Source: Candidatus Marithrix sp. Canyon 246
GTDB taxonomy: Bacteria; Pseudomonadota; Gammaproteobacteria; Beggiatoales; Beggiatoaceae
Assembly (NCBI RefSeq): GCF_001723685.1
Contig: NZ_MCBX01000004.1
Span: 124,001 to 188,000 of the forward strand
Direction of reading: 5' to 3'
DNA length: 64,000 nt
Under the pieces are notes generated by a model that worked only from the letters and a program-made list of their open reading frames with translations, was not told the origin of the DNA and ran no database searches. Shown one piece after another: positions 1 through 8,577 of the stretch. The translations under genes were made by a program, and so were the position numbers. How positions within the stretch are numbered: the stretch's first letter is position 1; every line of letters starts with the position of its first letter.

Positions 1-1
1 C

Positions 2-85
2 AATCTGGCTAAGAAGTGGTTTAAAAAAGCGTCTACACTTGGACATGCACAAGCACAACAGAACTTAGATGCTTTGCAGCATTGA
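2..85 (+). CDS. Sel1-repeat protein, C-terminal end only (partial)
   Basis: An open frame enters from the left edge and ends at TGA 83-85. The 27 visible residues contain AKKWFKKASTLGHAQAQQNL, which matches the end of a Sel1-like (TPR-related) repeat, a helical protein-interaction module. Nothing can be said about the rest of the protein. The stop codon lies exactly at the start of a 48-bp copy of the neighbouring phosphoribosyltransferase gene (84-131), so the gene end may itself be a junction. Confidence 0.6.
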   Translation, partial: NLAKKWFKKASTLGHAQAQQNLDALQH

Positions 86-131
86 AAACTGGTGGCAACA
101 ACAGTTCGCTTTTGGGCTTGACTGCCTTACA
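84..131 (+). repeat. Scar: copy of an internal 3' segment of the phosphoribosyltransferase gene
   Basis: These 48 bases repeat 970-1017 with one difference (GCT against GGT, Ala for Gly in the source frame). The source encodes ENWWQQQFGFGLDCLT near the C-terminus of the phosphoribosyltransferase. The copy is in the same orientation, has no gene around it, and is followed directly by an inverted repeat. Confidence 0.85.
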
Positions 132-147
132 AATTAATTATTTAATT

Positions 148-246
148 AGTACAACGAATTTAGAAATAAACTAATTAGTACATAGTTTTAGCAGTCATGC
201 AATTACTTCGTTACTTCGTTTCGTTTATTTCTAAATTCGTTGTACT
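148..246. repeat. TA-flanked inverted repeat, GTACAACGAATT family (copy a)
   Basis: Left arm 148-170 and right arm 224-246 are reverse complements over 23 bases starting AGTACAACGAATT. The centre holds tandem ACTTCGTT-type motifs that also occur, in the other orientation, in the copy at 7463-7563. Both ends are bordered by TA. The size and shape are those of a MITE-like element; no transposase is present in the window. Confidence 0.8.
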
Positions 247-261
247 ATAATATTATATTCT

Positions 262-375
262 ATGTGTGCTATAGCAGCTATATATAATTACCATTACGCC
301 GCCCCAGAAGTTAATCGCAAAGAATTGTGTGCAATTCGCGATCATATGTCTGCGAGAGGCCCTGATGGTAAATAA
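262..375 (+). pseudogene. Scar: first 37 codons of asnB followed by a stop
   Basis: Bases 262-372 repeat the first 111 bases of the asnB-like gene at 1184-1294, beginning with the same ATG and the catalytic Cys2. A TAA follows at 373-375. There are three differences, all third-position and all synonymous (Leu TTA/TTG, Ala GCT/GCA, Arg CGT/CGC). The copy lies upstream of the phosphoribosyltransferase gene, so that gene sits between two copies of the asnB start. Confidence 0.9.
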
Positions 376-390
376 ATATCTAAAAACAAA

Positions 391-1098
391 ATGATAATCC
401 GTTATACATGGAATACAGTTCCACTCGTGTGGATTCACAACAATGAGTCAGCAGTAAAGCAACACTATGCTTACCGCGCCGCCAAATCGGGAGATCCAAG
501 CTCGGCTTACATCTTAGTTAATTCCTTGCTGAATCCAATGATTGTTGAACAATTGGCGAAATCATACAATCAACAAAAGCCCATTCTAGTATCTGCTCAC
601 GCTGTAGAAAGAATGGGTGTTAATGCAATTCCCGAAGCATTGGCGGATGTTCTTGCTCAACTATTGGGTTGGACTACTGACAACAGCATTATACAAACCA
701 ACATCGTTGGACACACTGGAGCTGATGGCTTTTCCCGTCTGGCGAGGCAAGCAAGGTTCGATGGGAAGGTATTAGCTGGGTATGATTATTTGTTGGTTGA
801 TGATTTTGTCGGGCAAGGCGGAACCTTGGCAAATTTGCGGGCACATATCATACAAGGTAATGGCACAGTGTTGGGAGCAACCGTATTAACTGGAAAACCA
901 CACTCAGCAAATTTAGCTTTAACATCACAAACACTTGAATACTTGAGGTTGAAACATGGAGAACAACTTGAAAACTGGTGGCAACAACAGTTCGGTTTTG
1001 GGCTTGACTGCCTTACAGAGTCTGAAGCACGTTACTTGCTCAACACCCCGAATGTTGAACGCATCCGAAATAAAATTACTGAGGCAAGCCAAAGGTGA
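391..1098 (+). CDS. Phosphoribosyltransferase-domain protein
   Basis: The 235-residue protein has a type I phosphoribosyltransferase PRPP loop, YLLVDDFVGQGGTLANLR, at about residues 131-148: two acidic residues after a hydrophobic strand, then a Gly-rich turn. The substrate cannot be told from the sequence. No clear ribosome binding site precedes ATG 391, and a later start is possible. The gene lies between two copies of the asnB 5' end (262-372 and 1184-1294), and part of its own 3' region is copied at 84-131. It therefore looks like an inserted cassette, not a native member of the polysaccharide cluster. An overlapping shorter frame (956-1162) is probably spurious. Confidence 0.7.
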   Translation: MIIRYTWNTVPLVWIHNNESAVKQHYAYRAAKSGDPSSAYILVNSLLNPMIVEQLAKSYNQQKPILVSAHAVERMGVNAIPEALADVLAQLLGWTTDNSIIQTNIVGHTGADGFSRLARQARFDGKVLAGYDYLLVDDFVGQGGTLANLRAHIIQGNGTVLGATVLTGKPHSANLALTSQTLEYLRLKHGEQLENWWQQQFGFGLDCLTESEARYLLNTPNVERIRNKITEASQR

Positions 1099-1183
1099 GA
1101 TTGCACAACGAATTAATGAACTAGTAGCACAACAGAATATAACTCCAGTTAATCTAACTTAATATTGTATATTATTTAATAAT

Positions 1184-2473
1184 ATGTGTGCTATAGCAGC
1201 TATATATAATTACCATTACGCCGCCCCAGAAGTTAATCGCAAAGAATTATGTGCTATTCGTGATCATATGTCTGCGAGAGGCCCTGATGGTAAAGGAGCA
1301 TGGTTTTCTAAAAATGGCAAAATTGGTTTAGCCCACCAACGCTTGTCTATTATAGATATTAATGAGCGTGCTGCTCAACCTATGAGTAGCACTGATGGAC
1401 AGTGTGTTATCAGTTTTAATGGTGAAATTTATAATTATAAAGCATTACGCCAACAGCTTGAATCTCAAGGTATTCAATTTAGAACTCAATCTGATACCGA
1501 AGTTTTGCTGCATCTTTATAAACAAAAAGGTGTGGCTATGTTGTCAGAACTGAGGGGGATGTTTGCATTTGCACTATGGGATGCTAAGAAAAATAAACTC
1601 TTGCTGGCTCGTGATCCTTATGGTATAAAGCCACTGTATTACGCTGATGATGGTTGGACAGTACGAGTTGCTTCACAAGTCAAAGCTCTTTTAGCTGGTG
1701 GTAAAATATCCAGTTCCATTGAGCCTGCTGGCATTACTGGCTTTTTATTATTTGGCAGTGTTCCAGAACCTTATACGATTTACCAACAAATACGAGCGGT
1801 TCCAGCCGGCAGTTTTATCTGGGTGGATGAGATTGGTACACATACACCAGAGCATTACTTTTCTTTGGCGAAGGTTTTTTGTCAAGCGATTGAAAATCCT
1901 CAAGCATTCAATCAAGAGGCGGCTAGCGAGGCTTTATTAGATTCAGTGAGTCACCATTTAGTTGCAGATGTTCCTGTTGGTGCTTTTTTATCATCAGGAG
2001 TGGATTCAGGCGCATTAGTTGCCCTTATGAAAGATGCTGGACAAAAGGATATTCAAACTGTTACCTTAGCCTTTGAAGAATTTCAGCAACAACATAGAAA
2101 TGAGGCTCCTTTAGCAGCTGAGATAGCCAAAAGGTATGACACCCAACATACTACTCGAATTGTCACAGAAGCGGAATTTGTAGCGGAGCTACCCAAAATT
2201 CTAGCGGCTATGGATCAACCTTCTATTGATGGCATTAATACATGGTTTGTCAGCAAAGCTGCCAAAGAGCTTGGATTAAAAGTTGCTGTTTCAGGATTGG
2301 GGGGTGATGAATTATTTGGTGGTTATCCGGCATTTTTTGATATTCCCCGTTGGGTTAAACAATTATCTATGCCAGCAAAAATACCTTTTATAGGTGATAT
2401 AATTCAAAAACTAAGCACGACTTTTATTACTCCCTATAGTTCACTCAGCCCTAAAATGGCTGGAATGACATGA
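1184..2473 (+). CDS. asnB: Asparagine synthase-type glutamine amidotransferase, C-terminally truncated
   Basis: The protein has the N-terminal class II glutaminase domain (Met1 removed to expose Cys2, MCAIAAIYN; SARGPDG; FNGEIYNYKALR) and an ATP-pyrophosphatase domain (LSSGVDSGALVAL, then GLGGDELFGGYP). Homologues in exopolysaccharide clusters transfer amide groups to sugars or build asparagine, and are usually about 600-650 residues. This one ends after 429 residues at SSLSPKMAGMT, so roughly the last 200 residues of the synthetase domain are missing and the flippase starts 32 bases later. It may be inactive. Its 5' end is duplicated at 262-372. The glutaminase half looks intact. Confidence 0.8.
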   Translation: MCAIAAIYNYHYAAPEVNRKELCAIRDHMSARGPDGKGAWFSKNGKIGLAHQRLSIIDINERAAQPMSSTDGQCVISFNGEIYNYKALRQQLESQGIQFRTQSDTEVLLHLYKQKGVAMLSELRGMFAFALWDAKKNKLLLARDPYGIKPLYYADDGWTVRVASQVKALLAGGKISSSIEPAGITGFLLFGSVPEPYTIYQQIRAVPAGSFIWVDEIGTHTPEHYFSLAKVFCQAIENPQAFNQEAASEALLDSVSHHLVADVPVGAFLSSGVDSGALVALMKDAGQKDIQTVTLAFEEFQQQHRNEAPLAAEIAKRYDTQHTTRIVTEAEFVAELPKILAAMDQPSIDGINTWFVSKAAKELGLKVAVSGLGGDELFGGYPAFFDIPRWVKQLSMPAKIPFIGDIIQKLSTTFITPYSSLSPKMAGMT

Positions 2474-2505
2474 GGATATTTACTAAACTGGAATTGATAA
2501 ACTGA

Positions 2506-3834
2506 ATGGATAAAACGTTCATAATATCCCGTTCAAACTTTTCACGTTTCCAACGTTTAGGACGTGAATTGCTATGGGTGGGGTTAGGTCAATTTATGAC
2601 TGCCTTGGGTGTAATAGTAGGGATACGGCTGTTAACTGAGGTACTTCCACCAAATATTTATGGTGAAGTAGCACTGGGTATGACAATAGTGATGCTTTTC
2701 ATACAAGTGCTATTATCACCAATAGCTAAAGCTTCTTCGCGTTTTTTTAATCCTGCTCAAGAAGTTAAGCAGTTACCAGCGTTGTTGCATGGAATTCGCA
2801 AAATGTTAATTTATGTAACGGTTCTGTTGCTAGTTATTACAAATGTTGGCTTTTTTTTAGGATTATTAATATATGGATATTCACAATGGTTGTGGTTAGT
2901 ACTAGCTGCGTTTATTTTTGCATTATTATCAGGTTATAATTTAATACTGGATGGAATACAAAATGCCGCACGCCAACGCTTAATAGTGGCATGGCATCAA
3001 GGACTGGCATCATGGTTACGGTTTTTGAGCGCAGTGGGACTTATTGGAATTATTGGCTCGTTTAGCTATGTGGCTATGTGTGGATATGTTTTAGCGTCAC
3101 TGGTAGTTCTTGGATCACAGTTATGGTTTTTTAATCGCAAAATTATGGTGTTAAGTTTTGATAAATCAACAGTTATAGCTAGTGATATTAAAAACTGGAA
3201 CAAGCGGATGTTTAGTTATGCTTGGCCCATTGCCACATGGTCAATATTTATTTGGGCACAAGTAGCATCGGAACGTTGGGTATTGCAAATTTTTACTTCA
3301 ACACATGAAGTAGGTTTATATACTGTGCTATATCAACTTGGTTATTATCCAATTCCATTACTTTCTGGTATAATGTTACAATTTGTATTACCAATATTGT
3401 TCAAGCGTGCTGGTGATGGTTCTGATCAAGCACGTATAGAGCATACACATGTATTAATAAGTAGAATCGCGGTAGTGGGGATATGCATAACTTTCACTGG
3501 AATCTTGATTAGTTTTTGGCTGCATGAACTTATATTTAGTCTGTTAGTTGCTCCAGAATATCGAACAGTCTCATATTTACTCCCTCTCATGGTTTTATCA
3601 AGCGGCTTTTTCTCTGTTGGAGAAATTATTTCTCAAAAAATGATGACTAGTAATAAAACTCGTGACTTAATTGTACCAAAAATTGCCATCGCGCTATTAG
3701 GTATTGTACTTAATTTCATGGGGGCAAAATGGTTTGGCTTGATTGGTGTGGTTGGCGCAAGTGTCTGTCTTTCATTTTTGTATTTTGTATGGATCATATT
3801 GTTGGCTAGAATGAGATCACAATGTAGCAGTTAG
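2506..3834 (+). CDS. Wzx-type oligosaccharide flippase (MOP superfamily)
   Basis: This 442-residue, very hydrophobic protein has about 12 predicted membrane spans, starting around residues 25-45 (LLWVGLGQFMTALGVIVGIRLL). It fits the polysaccharide transporter (Wzx/RfbX) branch of the MOP exporters, which flip undecaprenyl-linked repeat units across the inner membrane. It begins 32 bases after the truncated asnB stop and is followed after 6 bases by a Wzy/WaaL-type membrane protein, a typical Wzx/Wzy pairing. Only the family, not the substrate, can be inferred. Confidence 0.8.
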   Translation: MDKTFIISRSNFSRFQRLGRELLWVGLGQFMTALGVIVGIRLLTEVLPPNIYGEVALGMTIVMLFIQVLLSPIAKASSRFFNPAQEVKQLPALLHGIRKMLIYVTVLLLVITNVGFFLGLLIYGYSQWLWLVLAAFIFALLSGYNLILDGIQNAARQRLIVAWHQGLASWLRFLSAVGLIGIIGSFSYVAMCGYVLASLVVLGSQLWFFNRKIMVLSFDKSTVIASDIKNWNKRMFSYAWPIATWSIFIWAQVASERWVLQIFTSTHEVGLYTVLYQLGYYPIPLLSGIMLQFVLPILFKRAGDGSDQARIEHTHVLISRIAVVGICITFTGILISFWLHELIFSLLVAPEYRTVSYLLPLMVLSSGFFSVGEIISQKMMTSNKTRDLIVPKIAIALLGIVLNFMGAKWFGLIGVVGASVCLSFLYFVWIILLARMRSQCSS

Positions 3835-3840
3835 AAGTTA

Positions 3841-5136
3841 ATGAATAAAAAAGAACTAATTTCTTGGGGAATTGCCTTGCTTTATGCTTTAACCATAGCA
3901 GGATATCCACTAGTTTCATCATTACCACTTATCTTGAAAGTAGATAGTCAGGTTGTTTCTATACCATATCGTGCCTTTGTATTGGGGTTAAGTATAGTTA
4001 TAATTTTATCATATATTTTCGGAGAAAAGCATAACTATAAAGGCATTTTTTTGTTGCCACTTTTTGTGTTTTGGTCATTTTACATTTTGAGATTGTTGTC
4101 AGATACAATCTTATTTCCGATATATTTGGGACGCGAGGTATCCACATATTATTTATTCACTTTTGGAGTTTGCTTAATCCCAATGCTTGCGTTTCTGGTT
4201 AATGTTGACAATAAAACGCTGAAACGCATGTTTAATATGACTGTAATCGTGATCACTCTAGCTTGTATTTTTAGTTTGTATTTAAATTGGTTGGGTATTG
4301 TTGCAGGAGTAAATGAACGCAGTTTAGCAGTGGGGAGAATGCAAAGCGAGACTCTTAATCCTATTTCTTTGGGGCATCTTGGTGCTTCGTTAGCAATTAT
4401 TAGCAGTTTATATTTATTATTAAATAGAACTAAGTTATCGTTGTCCGTCAATCTTGTTTTTGGAGTTTTTCTTATATTGGGATTATTTGCTGTTGGTGTT
4501 GCTGCATCAAAAGGTCCTGCATTGGCATTAATTTTATGTTTAATGATTTTAATATTTTCAGAATTTAAACTAAGAAGTAGCCTAACAATACTGATTTTTG
4601 TCACCCTATTGTCCATCATTATATACATAGGTGCCCAATATATCGAAGAAAAGTTGGGTTTTACACTTATTACGCGAATACAAGGAGCAGTAGAGATAGA
4701 TCAAAGTACTGGTGCAAGAATGCGATCCTTTACAGACGCATGGAACCAATTTCTTGATAATCCTTTATTAGGTAGTGCATTGGAAGAGCTGAATAGTCAT
4801 TTTTATCCTCATAATGTGGTAATTGAAAGCTTTATGGCAACAGGCATTATTGGCGGGATTGCATTCTGTTTAGTCATTGCTATGAGTGTGATGGCTGCTT
4901 TCCAATTGATACGTACTAATTCCATTAGTTATAGCTGGATTGCGTTACTTTACATGCAATATTTGATAGCTGCGCTTTTATCTGGTTCTTTGTGGGGAAG
5001 CGGTACAATGTGGGGTTTAATGGCTGCTGTCATTACTATTTATGTTCAATGTCACCAAACTCACCAGAGAAAAATATTATTGCCACGATATTTAAGATTC
5101 CGACCAAATAAGTTTAAAAAATATTTAATAAATTAA
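3841..5136 (+). CDS. O-antigen ligase/polymerase family membrane protein (Wzy/WaaL-like)
   Basis: The protein has 431 residues, about 11-12 membrane helices and a large periplasmic loop at about residues 270-325. The loop contains STGARMRSFTDAWNQFLDNP and NSHFYPHNVVIESFMATGI, the Wzy_C-type pattern with a conserved His-Asn pair. Such proteins polymerise repeat units or ligate polysaccharide to lipid A-core. It lies 6 bases downstream of the flippase and 6 bases upstream of a glycosyltransferase, so it is almost certainly cotranscribed with both. Polymerase and ligase cannot be separated from sequence alone. Confidence 0.75.
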   Translation: MNKKELISWGIALLYALTIAGYPLVSSLPLILKVDSQVVSIPYRAFVLGLSIVIILSYIFGEKHNYKGIFLLPLFVFWSFYILRLLSDTILFPIYLGREVSTYYLFTFGVCLIPMLAFLVNVDNKTLKRMFNMTVIVITLACIFSLYLNWLGIVAGVNERSLAVGRMQSETLNPISLGHLGASLAIISSLYLLLNRTKLSLSVNLVFGVFLILGLFAVGVAASKGPALALILCLMILIFSEFKLRSSLTILIFVTLLSIIIYIGAQYIEEKLGFTLITRIQGAVEIDQSTGARMRSFTDAWNQFLDNPLLGSALEELNSHFYPHNVVIESFMATGIIGGIAFCLVIAMSVMAAFQLIRTNSISYSWIALLYMQYLIAALLSGSLWGSGTMWGLMAAVITIYVQCHQTHQRKILLPRYLRFRPNKFKKYLIN

Positions 5137-5142
5137 ATTGTT

Positions 5143-6282
5143 ATGATAAGAGTTCAAATTATTCAGCCAGTTGTTCTTGAGTATAGAGTGGCTTTTTTTA
5201 ACGCGCTAGCTTGCGTAGATGGATTGCAAATTCAGGTATATGCAAGTAAAAGATTACCCTATGCTGATTTGAAAAGTGTCAGTAAATTTGAGGATTTTAT
5301 CCATTTAAATCATCCATGTATTGGTTTTATTGGTAACCGCTTATTGTGGCAGAAAAGATTGCGTCTTAGCGAAGATTTGCAATCTGGTGATGTACTAGTG
5401 GTGTCAGGTAATCCTCGCTTTCTAAGCAATTTCCCGCTAATTTTGAAGGCTAAACGGCGCAATATAGGTGTAGTCTGGTGGGGACATGGTTGGTCAGCAA
5501 GTTCAAGCCAAATCACTGCAACAATCCGCCGAAGTATTATGCGTTGGATGGATGTTATTTTACTTTATACGGATAAGGAAGTAGAAGAATATAAACAGCG
5601 TGGATTTTCCCCTGACAAACTTTTTGCCACAAACAATACAATTGACCAGAAACCGATACAAAAAGCGATGCTTGCGTGGTCAGCTTCCAGATTAGATAAA
5701 TTTAAAATTCAAAATAATCTACTGGACAAGCGAATACTTTTGTTTTGCGGTCGCCTGACTGCAAATAAAGGGTTGGATCTTATGTTGGATGCCTTAGCTA
5801 GGATATCCAAAATTGATAGTAATTATTTGCTAGTAGTTATTGGTGAAGGTAAAGAAAAACAACGTTTAATGAAACAGGCATCAATGCTAGGCATTGATGG
5901 TCATATACGGTGGGTTGGCTCCCTGTTTGATCAGATGCAGATGGCACCTTGGTTTATGAGTGCAGAATGTTTGGTTTACCCCGGGGCTATTGGTTTGAGC
6001 TTGATACATGCTTTCAGTTATGGTTTACCAGTTATTACACACGGGAATATGATTAATCAAATGCCTGAAATTGCAGCTTTACAGAATGGGGAAAATGGTT
6101 TGCTGTTTTCTGAAGGAAATGTTGATAATTTGGTAGAAAAGATATTATTTTTGGCAGAACATCCTGATGTTCGTTCCAAAATGTCTACACAAGCTCTCAA
6201 TACTGTAGCCAATAAGTTTTCAATGGACAATATGGTTAAACAGTTTGTTAATGCTATTTACGCGGCGGCGCAAAAAAAGTAA
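5143..6282 (+). CDS. GT4-family glycosyltransferase
   Basis: The protein has 379 residues and a GT-B fold layout. The N-terminal acceptor half contains VVWWGHGWS. The C-terminal donor half has RILLFCGRLTANKGLDLMLD at about residue 195, VVIGEGKEKQRL, and an Ala/Gly-rich motif near MSAECLVYPGAIGLSLIHAFSYG. The usual E-x7-E of GT4 enzymes is weak here (IGLSLIHAFSYG in place of EGFGLVxLEA). It is probably a cytoplasmic enzyme adding one sugar to the polysaccharide repeat unit. It is in one operon with the flippase and polymerase. Confidence 0.75.
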   Translation: MIRVQIIQPVVLEYRVAFFNALACVDGLQIQVYASKRLPYADLKSVSKFEDFIHLNHPCIGFIGNRLLWQKRLRLSEDLQSGDVLVVSGNPRFLSNFPLILKAKRRNIGVVWWGHGWSASSSQITATIRRSIMRWMDVILLYTDKEVEEYKQRGFSPDKLFATNNTIDQKPIQKAMLAWSASRLDKFKIQNNLLDKRILLFCGRLTANKGLDLMLDALARISKIDSNYLLVVIGEGKEKQRLMKQASMLGIDGHIRWVGSLFDQMQMAPWFMSAECLVYPGAIGLSLIHAFSYGLPVITHGNMINQMPEIAALQNGENGLLFSEGNVDNLVEKILFLAEHPDVRSKMSTQALNTVANKFSMDNMVKQFVNAIYAAAQKK

Positions 6283-6334
6283 TAATGTTCCTATTCTATA
6301 TTAGTTAATAGAAGCAGTTAAATAGAAATATCTC

Positions 6335-7477
6335 ATGAAAATACTCCACATAGTCCCTTTTTACATCCCAGCCTACCGTTACGGTGGCCCAATTTGGGTA
6401 GTGCATGGTTTATGTAAAAGCTTAACACTGCAAGGCCATGAAGTCCATGTATTCACCACCAATGTTGATGGCCCTAACAATTCTGATGTGCCTTTAGGTG
6501 TGCCAGTAGATATTGACGGAGTCAAGGTTTGGTATTATCCATCTCAGCGACTCCGTAGATTGTATTATTCTCCAGACATGAAAAAGGCGTTAAAACAGTC
6601 TATCAATTCTTTTGATCTTGTGCATTTACATTCTGTTTTTCTCTGGCCCACTCTTCTAGGCGCAAGGATTTGTCAAAAAAAACAAGTACCGTATCTAATT
6701 ACACCACATGGTATGTTAGTTAAGGATTTAATCAAACGAAAAAGCTTTTGGATAAAATCCTTATGGATAAAATTATTTGAACAATATACCTTAGAACATG
6801 CCAGTGGAATTCATGTCACCAGTAAGCTTGAAGAAGAAGAATTAAAGCCGTTTGCTTTTAAACTTCCGCCTATTTTTATGATTCCTAATGGAATTGATAT
6901 ACCAGATGCAATTACTCAAAAAAGAGCTAAAGATAATGAGAACACAATTTTATTTTTAGGTCGTGTTAATTGGGAAAAAGGCTTAGATAGATTAATTGAA
7001 ACGATGGCTTATGTTCCCAAAGGCAAACTCATTATTGCTGGTAATGATGAAGAAGCTTATCAAAAAACGCTTGAGCAAATAGCTATAAAAAATGCTGTGA
7101 CTAATCGTATTAAATTTATAGGCCCTGTTTATAATCAAGATAAAGAAAATGTATTAAAAAGCGCGTCTATGTTAGTCTTACCATCTTATTCTGAAAATTT
7201 TGGGATTGTGGTATTGGAAGCGATGTCTTATGGATGCCCGGTTATCGTAACGCCAGAAGTTGGACTAGCAGATGTAGTGGCAAAATCTGAAGCCGGCTTG
7301 GTTTGTGAAGGTGATCCTGATATTTTAGGGAAAAATATTAATAGACTGTTAGATAATCCAGATTTAGGTGTAGAAATGGGAAATATGGGGCAACGGGTGG
7401 TTAAAGAGCAATTTAGTTGGGCGGTGATTGCTGGTCAAATGGAAGGGGTTTATCAAAAAGTTAGTACAACGAATTAA
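6335..7477 (+). CDS. GT4-family glycosyltransferase
   Basis: The 380-residue GT-B enzyme starts MKILHIVPFYIPAYRYGGPI, with the Gly-Gly acceptor loop of this group. It carries ILFLGRVNWEKGLDRLIE (about residue 208), IAGNDEEAYQ, and the donor-site motif PSYSENFGIVVLEAMSYGCP (E-x7-E) at about residues 288-307. It should transfer a nucleotide-activated sugar during polysaccharide assembly. The last codons (Ser-Thr-Thr-Asn) and the TAA stop are supplied by the left arm of the inverted repeat at 7463, so the natural C-terminus may have been replaced when the repeat arrived. Confidence 0.8.
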   Translation: MKILHIVPFYIPAYRYGGPIWVVHGLCKSLTLQGHEVHVFTTNVDGPNNSDVPLGVPVDIDGVKVWYYPSQRLRRLYYSPDMKKALKQSINSFDLVHLHSVFLWPTLLGARICQKKQVPYLITPHGMLVKDLIKRKSFWIKSLWIKLFEQYTLEHASGIHVTSKLEEEELKPFAFKLPPIFMIPNGIDIPDAITQKRAKDNENTILFLGRVNWEKGLDRLIETMAYVPKGKLIIAGNDEEAYQKTLEQIAIKNAVTNRIKFIGPVYNQDKENVLKSASMLVLPSYSENFGIVVLEAMSYGCPVIVTPEVGLADVVAKSEAGLVCEGDPDILGKNINRLLDNPDLGVEMGNMGQRVVKEQFSWAVIAGQMEGVYQKVSTTN

Positions 7478-7563
7478 GAAATAAACGAAACAAAGTAACG
7501 AAGTAATTATCACATAATTATTAGGAACTAATTAAATTAGTTTATTTCATAATTCGTTGTACT
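7463..7563. repeat. TA-flanked inverted repeat, GTACAACGAATT family (copy b)
   Basis: Left arm 7463-7485 (AGTACAACGAATTAAGAA...) pairs with right arm 7541-7563 (...CATAATTCGTTGTACT) with few mismatches. The interior motif ACGAAACAAAGTAACGAAG resembles the interior of copy a in opposite orientation, so these are members of one element family. The left arm contains the stop codon of the upstream glycosyltransferase. Confidence 0.8.
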
Positions 7564-7630
7564 ACAGTATCATAAAATGGTGCAAGTCATAGCACATTAG
7601 ATCAATCACAGTTCACACTTGGAAAAAATA

Positions 7631-8413
7631 ATGCTTGAACAAATTACACCAATTTTACTGACCTATAATGAACAGCCTAATATTGAGCGTACTTTAACCA
7701 AGCTCTCTTGGGCAAAAGATATTGTCATTGTAGATAGTTTTAGCACAGATGACACTCTCAATATTATTCAGCAGTTTAAACAAGTCAGATTATTTCAAAG
7801 AACTTTTGACAGTCATGCAAATTAATGGAATTATGCCCTTCAAAATACAGATATTAAAACAGAATGGGTACTTGCCTTAGATGCAGACTATGTATTAACA
7901 AATGAAATCATTGAGGAATTACGAACACTCAAATCAAATCAAGAAATTAATGCTTATTCCGCCTCTTTTCAGTACAGTGTTTTTGGTAAAACATTGAAGG
8001 GTTCTCTTTATCCACCGGTTACGGTTTTATACCGTCGTACTCAAGCTAACTATAGACAAGATGGACATACACAGCGCGTTGTTATACAGGGAACGGTAAG
8101 TTCATTAAAAGCATCAATATTACATGATGATAGAAAACCATTATATCATTGGCTACAGGCACAAGATCGGTATATAAAACTTGAACTGGAAATAATAACG
8201 ACAAAGCATTGGCGTGAACTCCGGTGGGCTGATCGGATACGAAAATTACGCTTTTTTTCTCCGTTTGTTATATTATTATATTGTTTGTTTATCAAAGGTG
8301 GTATTTTTGATGGACGTGCCGGTTGGTTTTATGCGTTTCAACGTATGTTAGCTGAAATGCTTTTGTCGTTGTATCTATTGCAGAAGGATATTGGTTCTAG
8401 TCAAGAGCAATAA
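7631..8413 (+). pseudogene. GT2-family glycosyltransferase interrupted by one in-frame stop
   Basis: The frame runs from ATG 7631 (or TTG 7619) to TAA 8413 and is broken only by TAA at 7823-7825. Before the stop are PILLTYNEQPNIERTL and DIVIVDSFSTDDTL (GT-A nucleotide-binding part). After it the same frame continues WNYALQNTDIKTEWVLALDAD, with the catalytic DxD-like LDAD. Related enzymes have Gln before WN (H-A-x-Q-W-N), so the lesion is probably a single CAA to TAA change. Family members transfer sugars to core lipopolysaccharide (WaaE-like). The gene is likely dead unless the stop is read through. A 30-bp copy of its tail is at about 10371-10400. Confidence 0.8.
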
Positions 8414-8414
8414 A

Positions 8415-8444
8415 AAATTCGTTGAATTCTTAATTAGTTGTACT
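8415..8444. repeat. Single arm of the GTACAACGAATT-family repeat
   Basis: The sequence AATTCGTTGAATTCTTAATT, then AGTTGTACTA, matches the right-arm type of the family. It begins just after the GT2 gene stop codon, with no partner arm immediately to its left. It may be half of an element whose left part was lost. Confidence 0.6.
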
Positions 8445-8450
8445 AACATA

Positions 8451-8499
8451 ATATAGTATAGTATAGTATAGTACAACGAATTAAGAATTAAACGAATTA
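8451..8499 (+). repeat. 49-bp direct repeat bordering the GxxExxY gene, left copy
   Basis: A run of AGTAT units followed by GTACAACGAATTAAGAATTA matches 9367-9415 at 48 of 49 positions and in the same orientation. The two copies bracket the GxxExxY gene as one cassette. The left copy also forms an inverted repeat with 8541-8570. Confidence 0.85.
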
Positions 8500-8540
8500 A
8501 GTATAGTTGAACAGGGTTGTAAACTCTGTCCAGTTTTAAA

Positions 8541-8570
8541 ATTAGTTGAATTCTTAATTAGTTGTACTAA
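8541..8570. repeat. Right arm of GTACAACGAATT-family repeat (copy c, pairs with 8469-8499)
   Basis: ATTAGTTGAATTCTTAATTA, then GTTGTACTAA, is complementary to 8469-8499. The element 8469-8570 is about 100 bp, like copies a and b, and ends 7 bases before the GxxExxY start codon. Confidence 0.7.
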
Positions 8571-8577
8571 ATACCTT

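Noticed and set aside
956-1162. Short open frame overlapping the 3' end of the phosphoribosyltransferase.
   Set aside because: It overlaps the real gene in another frame for most of its length and has no recognisable domain or ribosome binding site.
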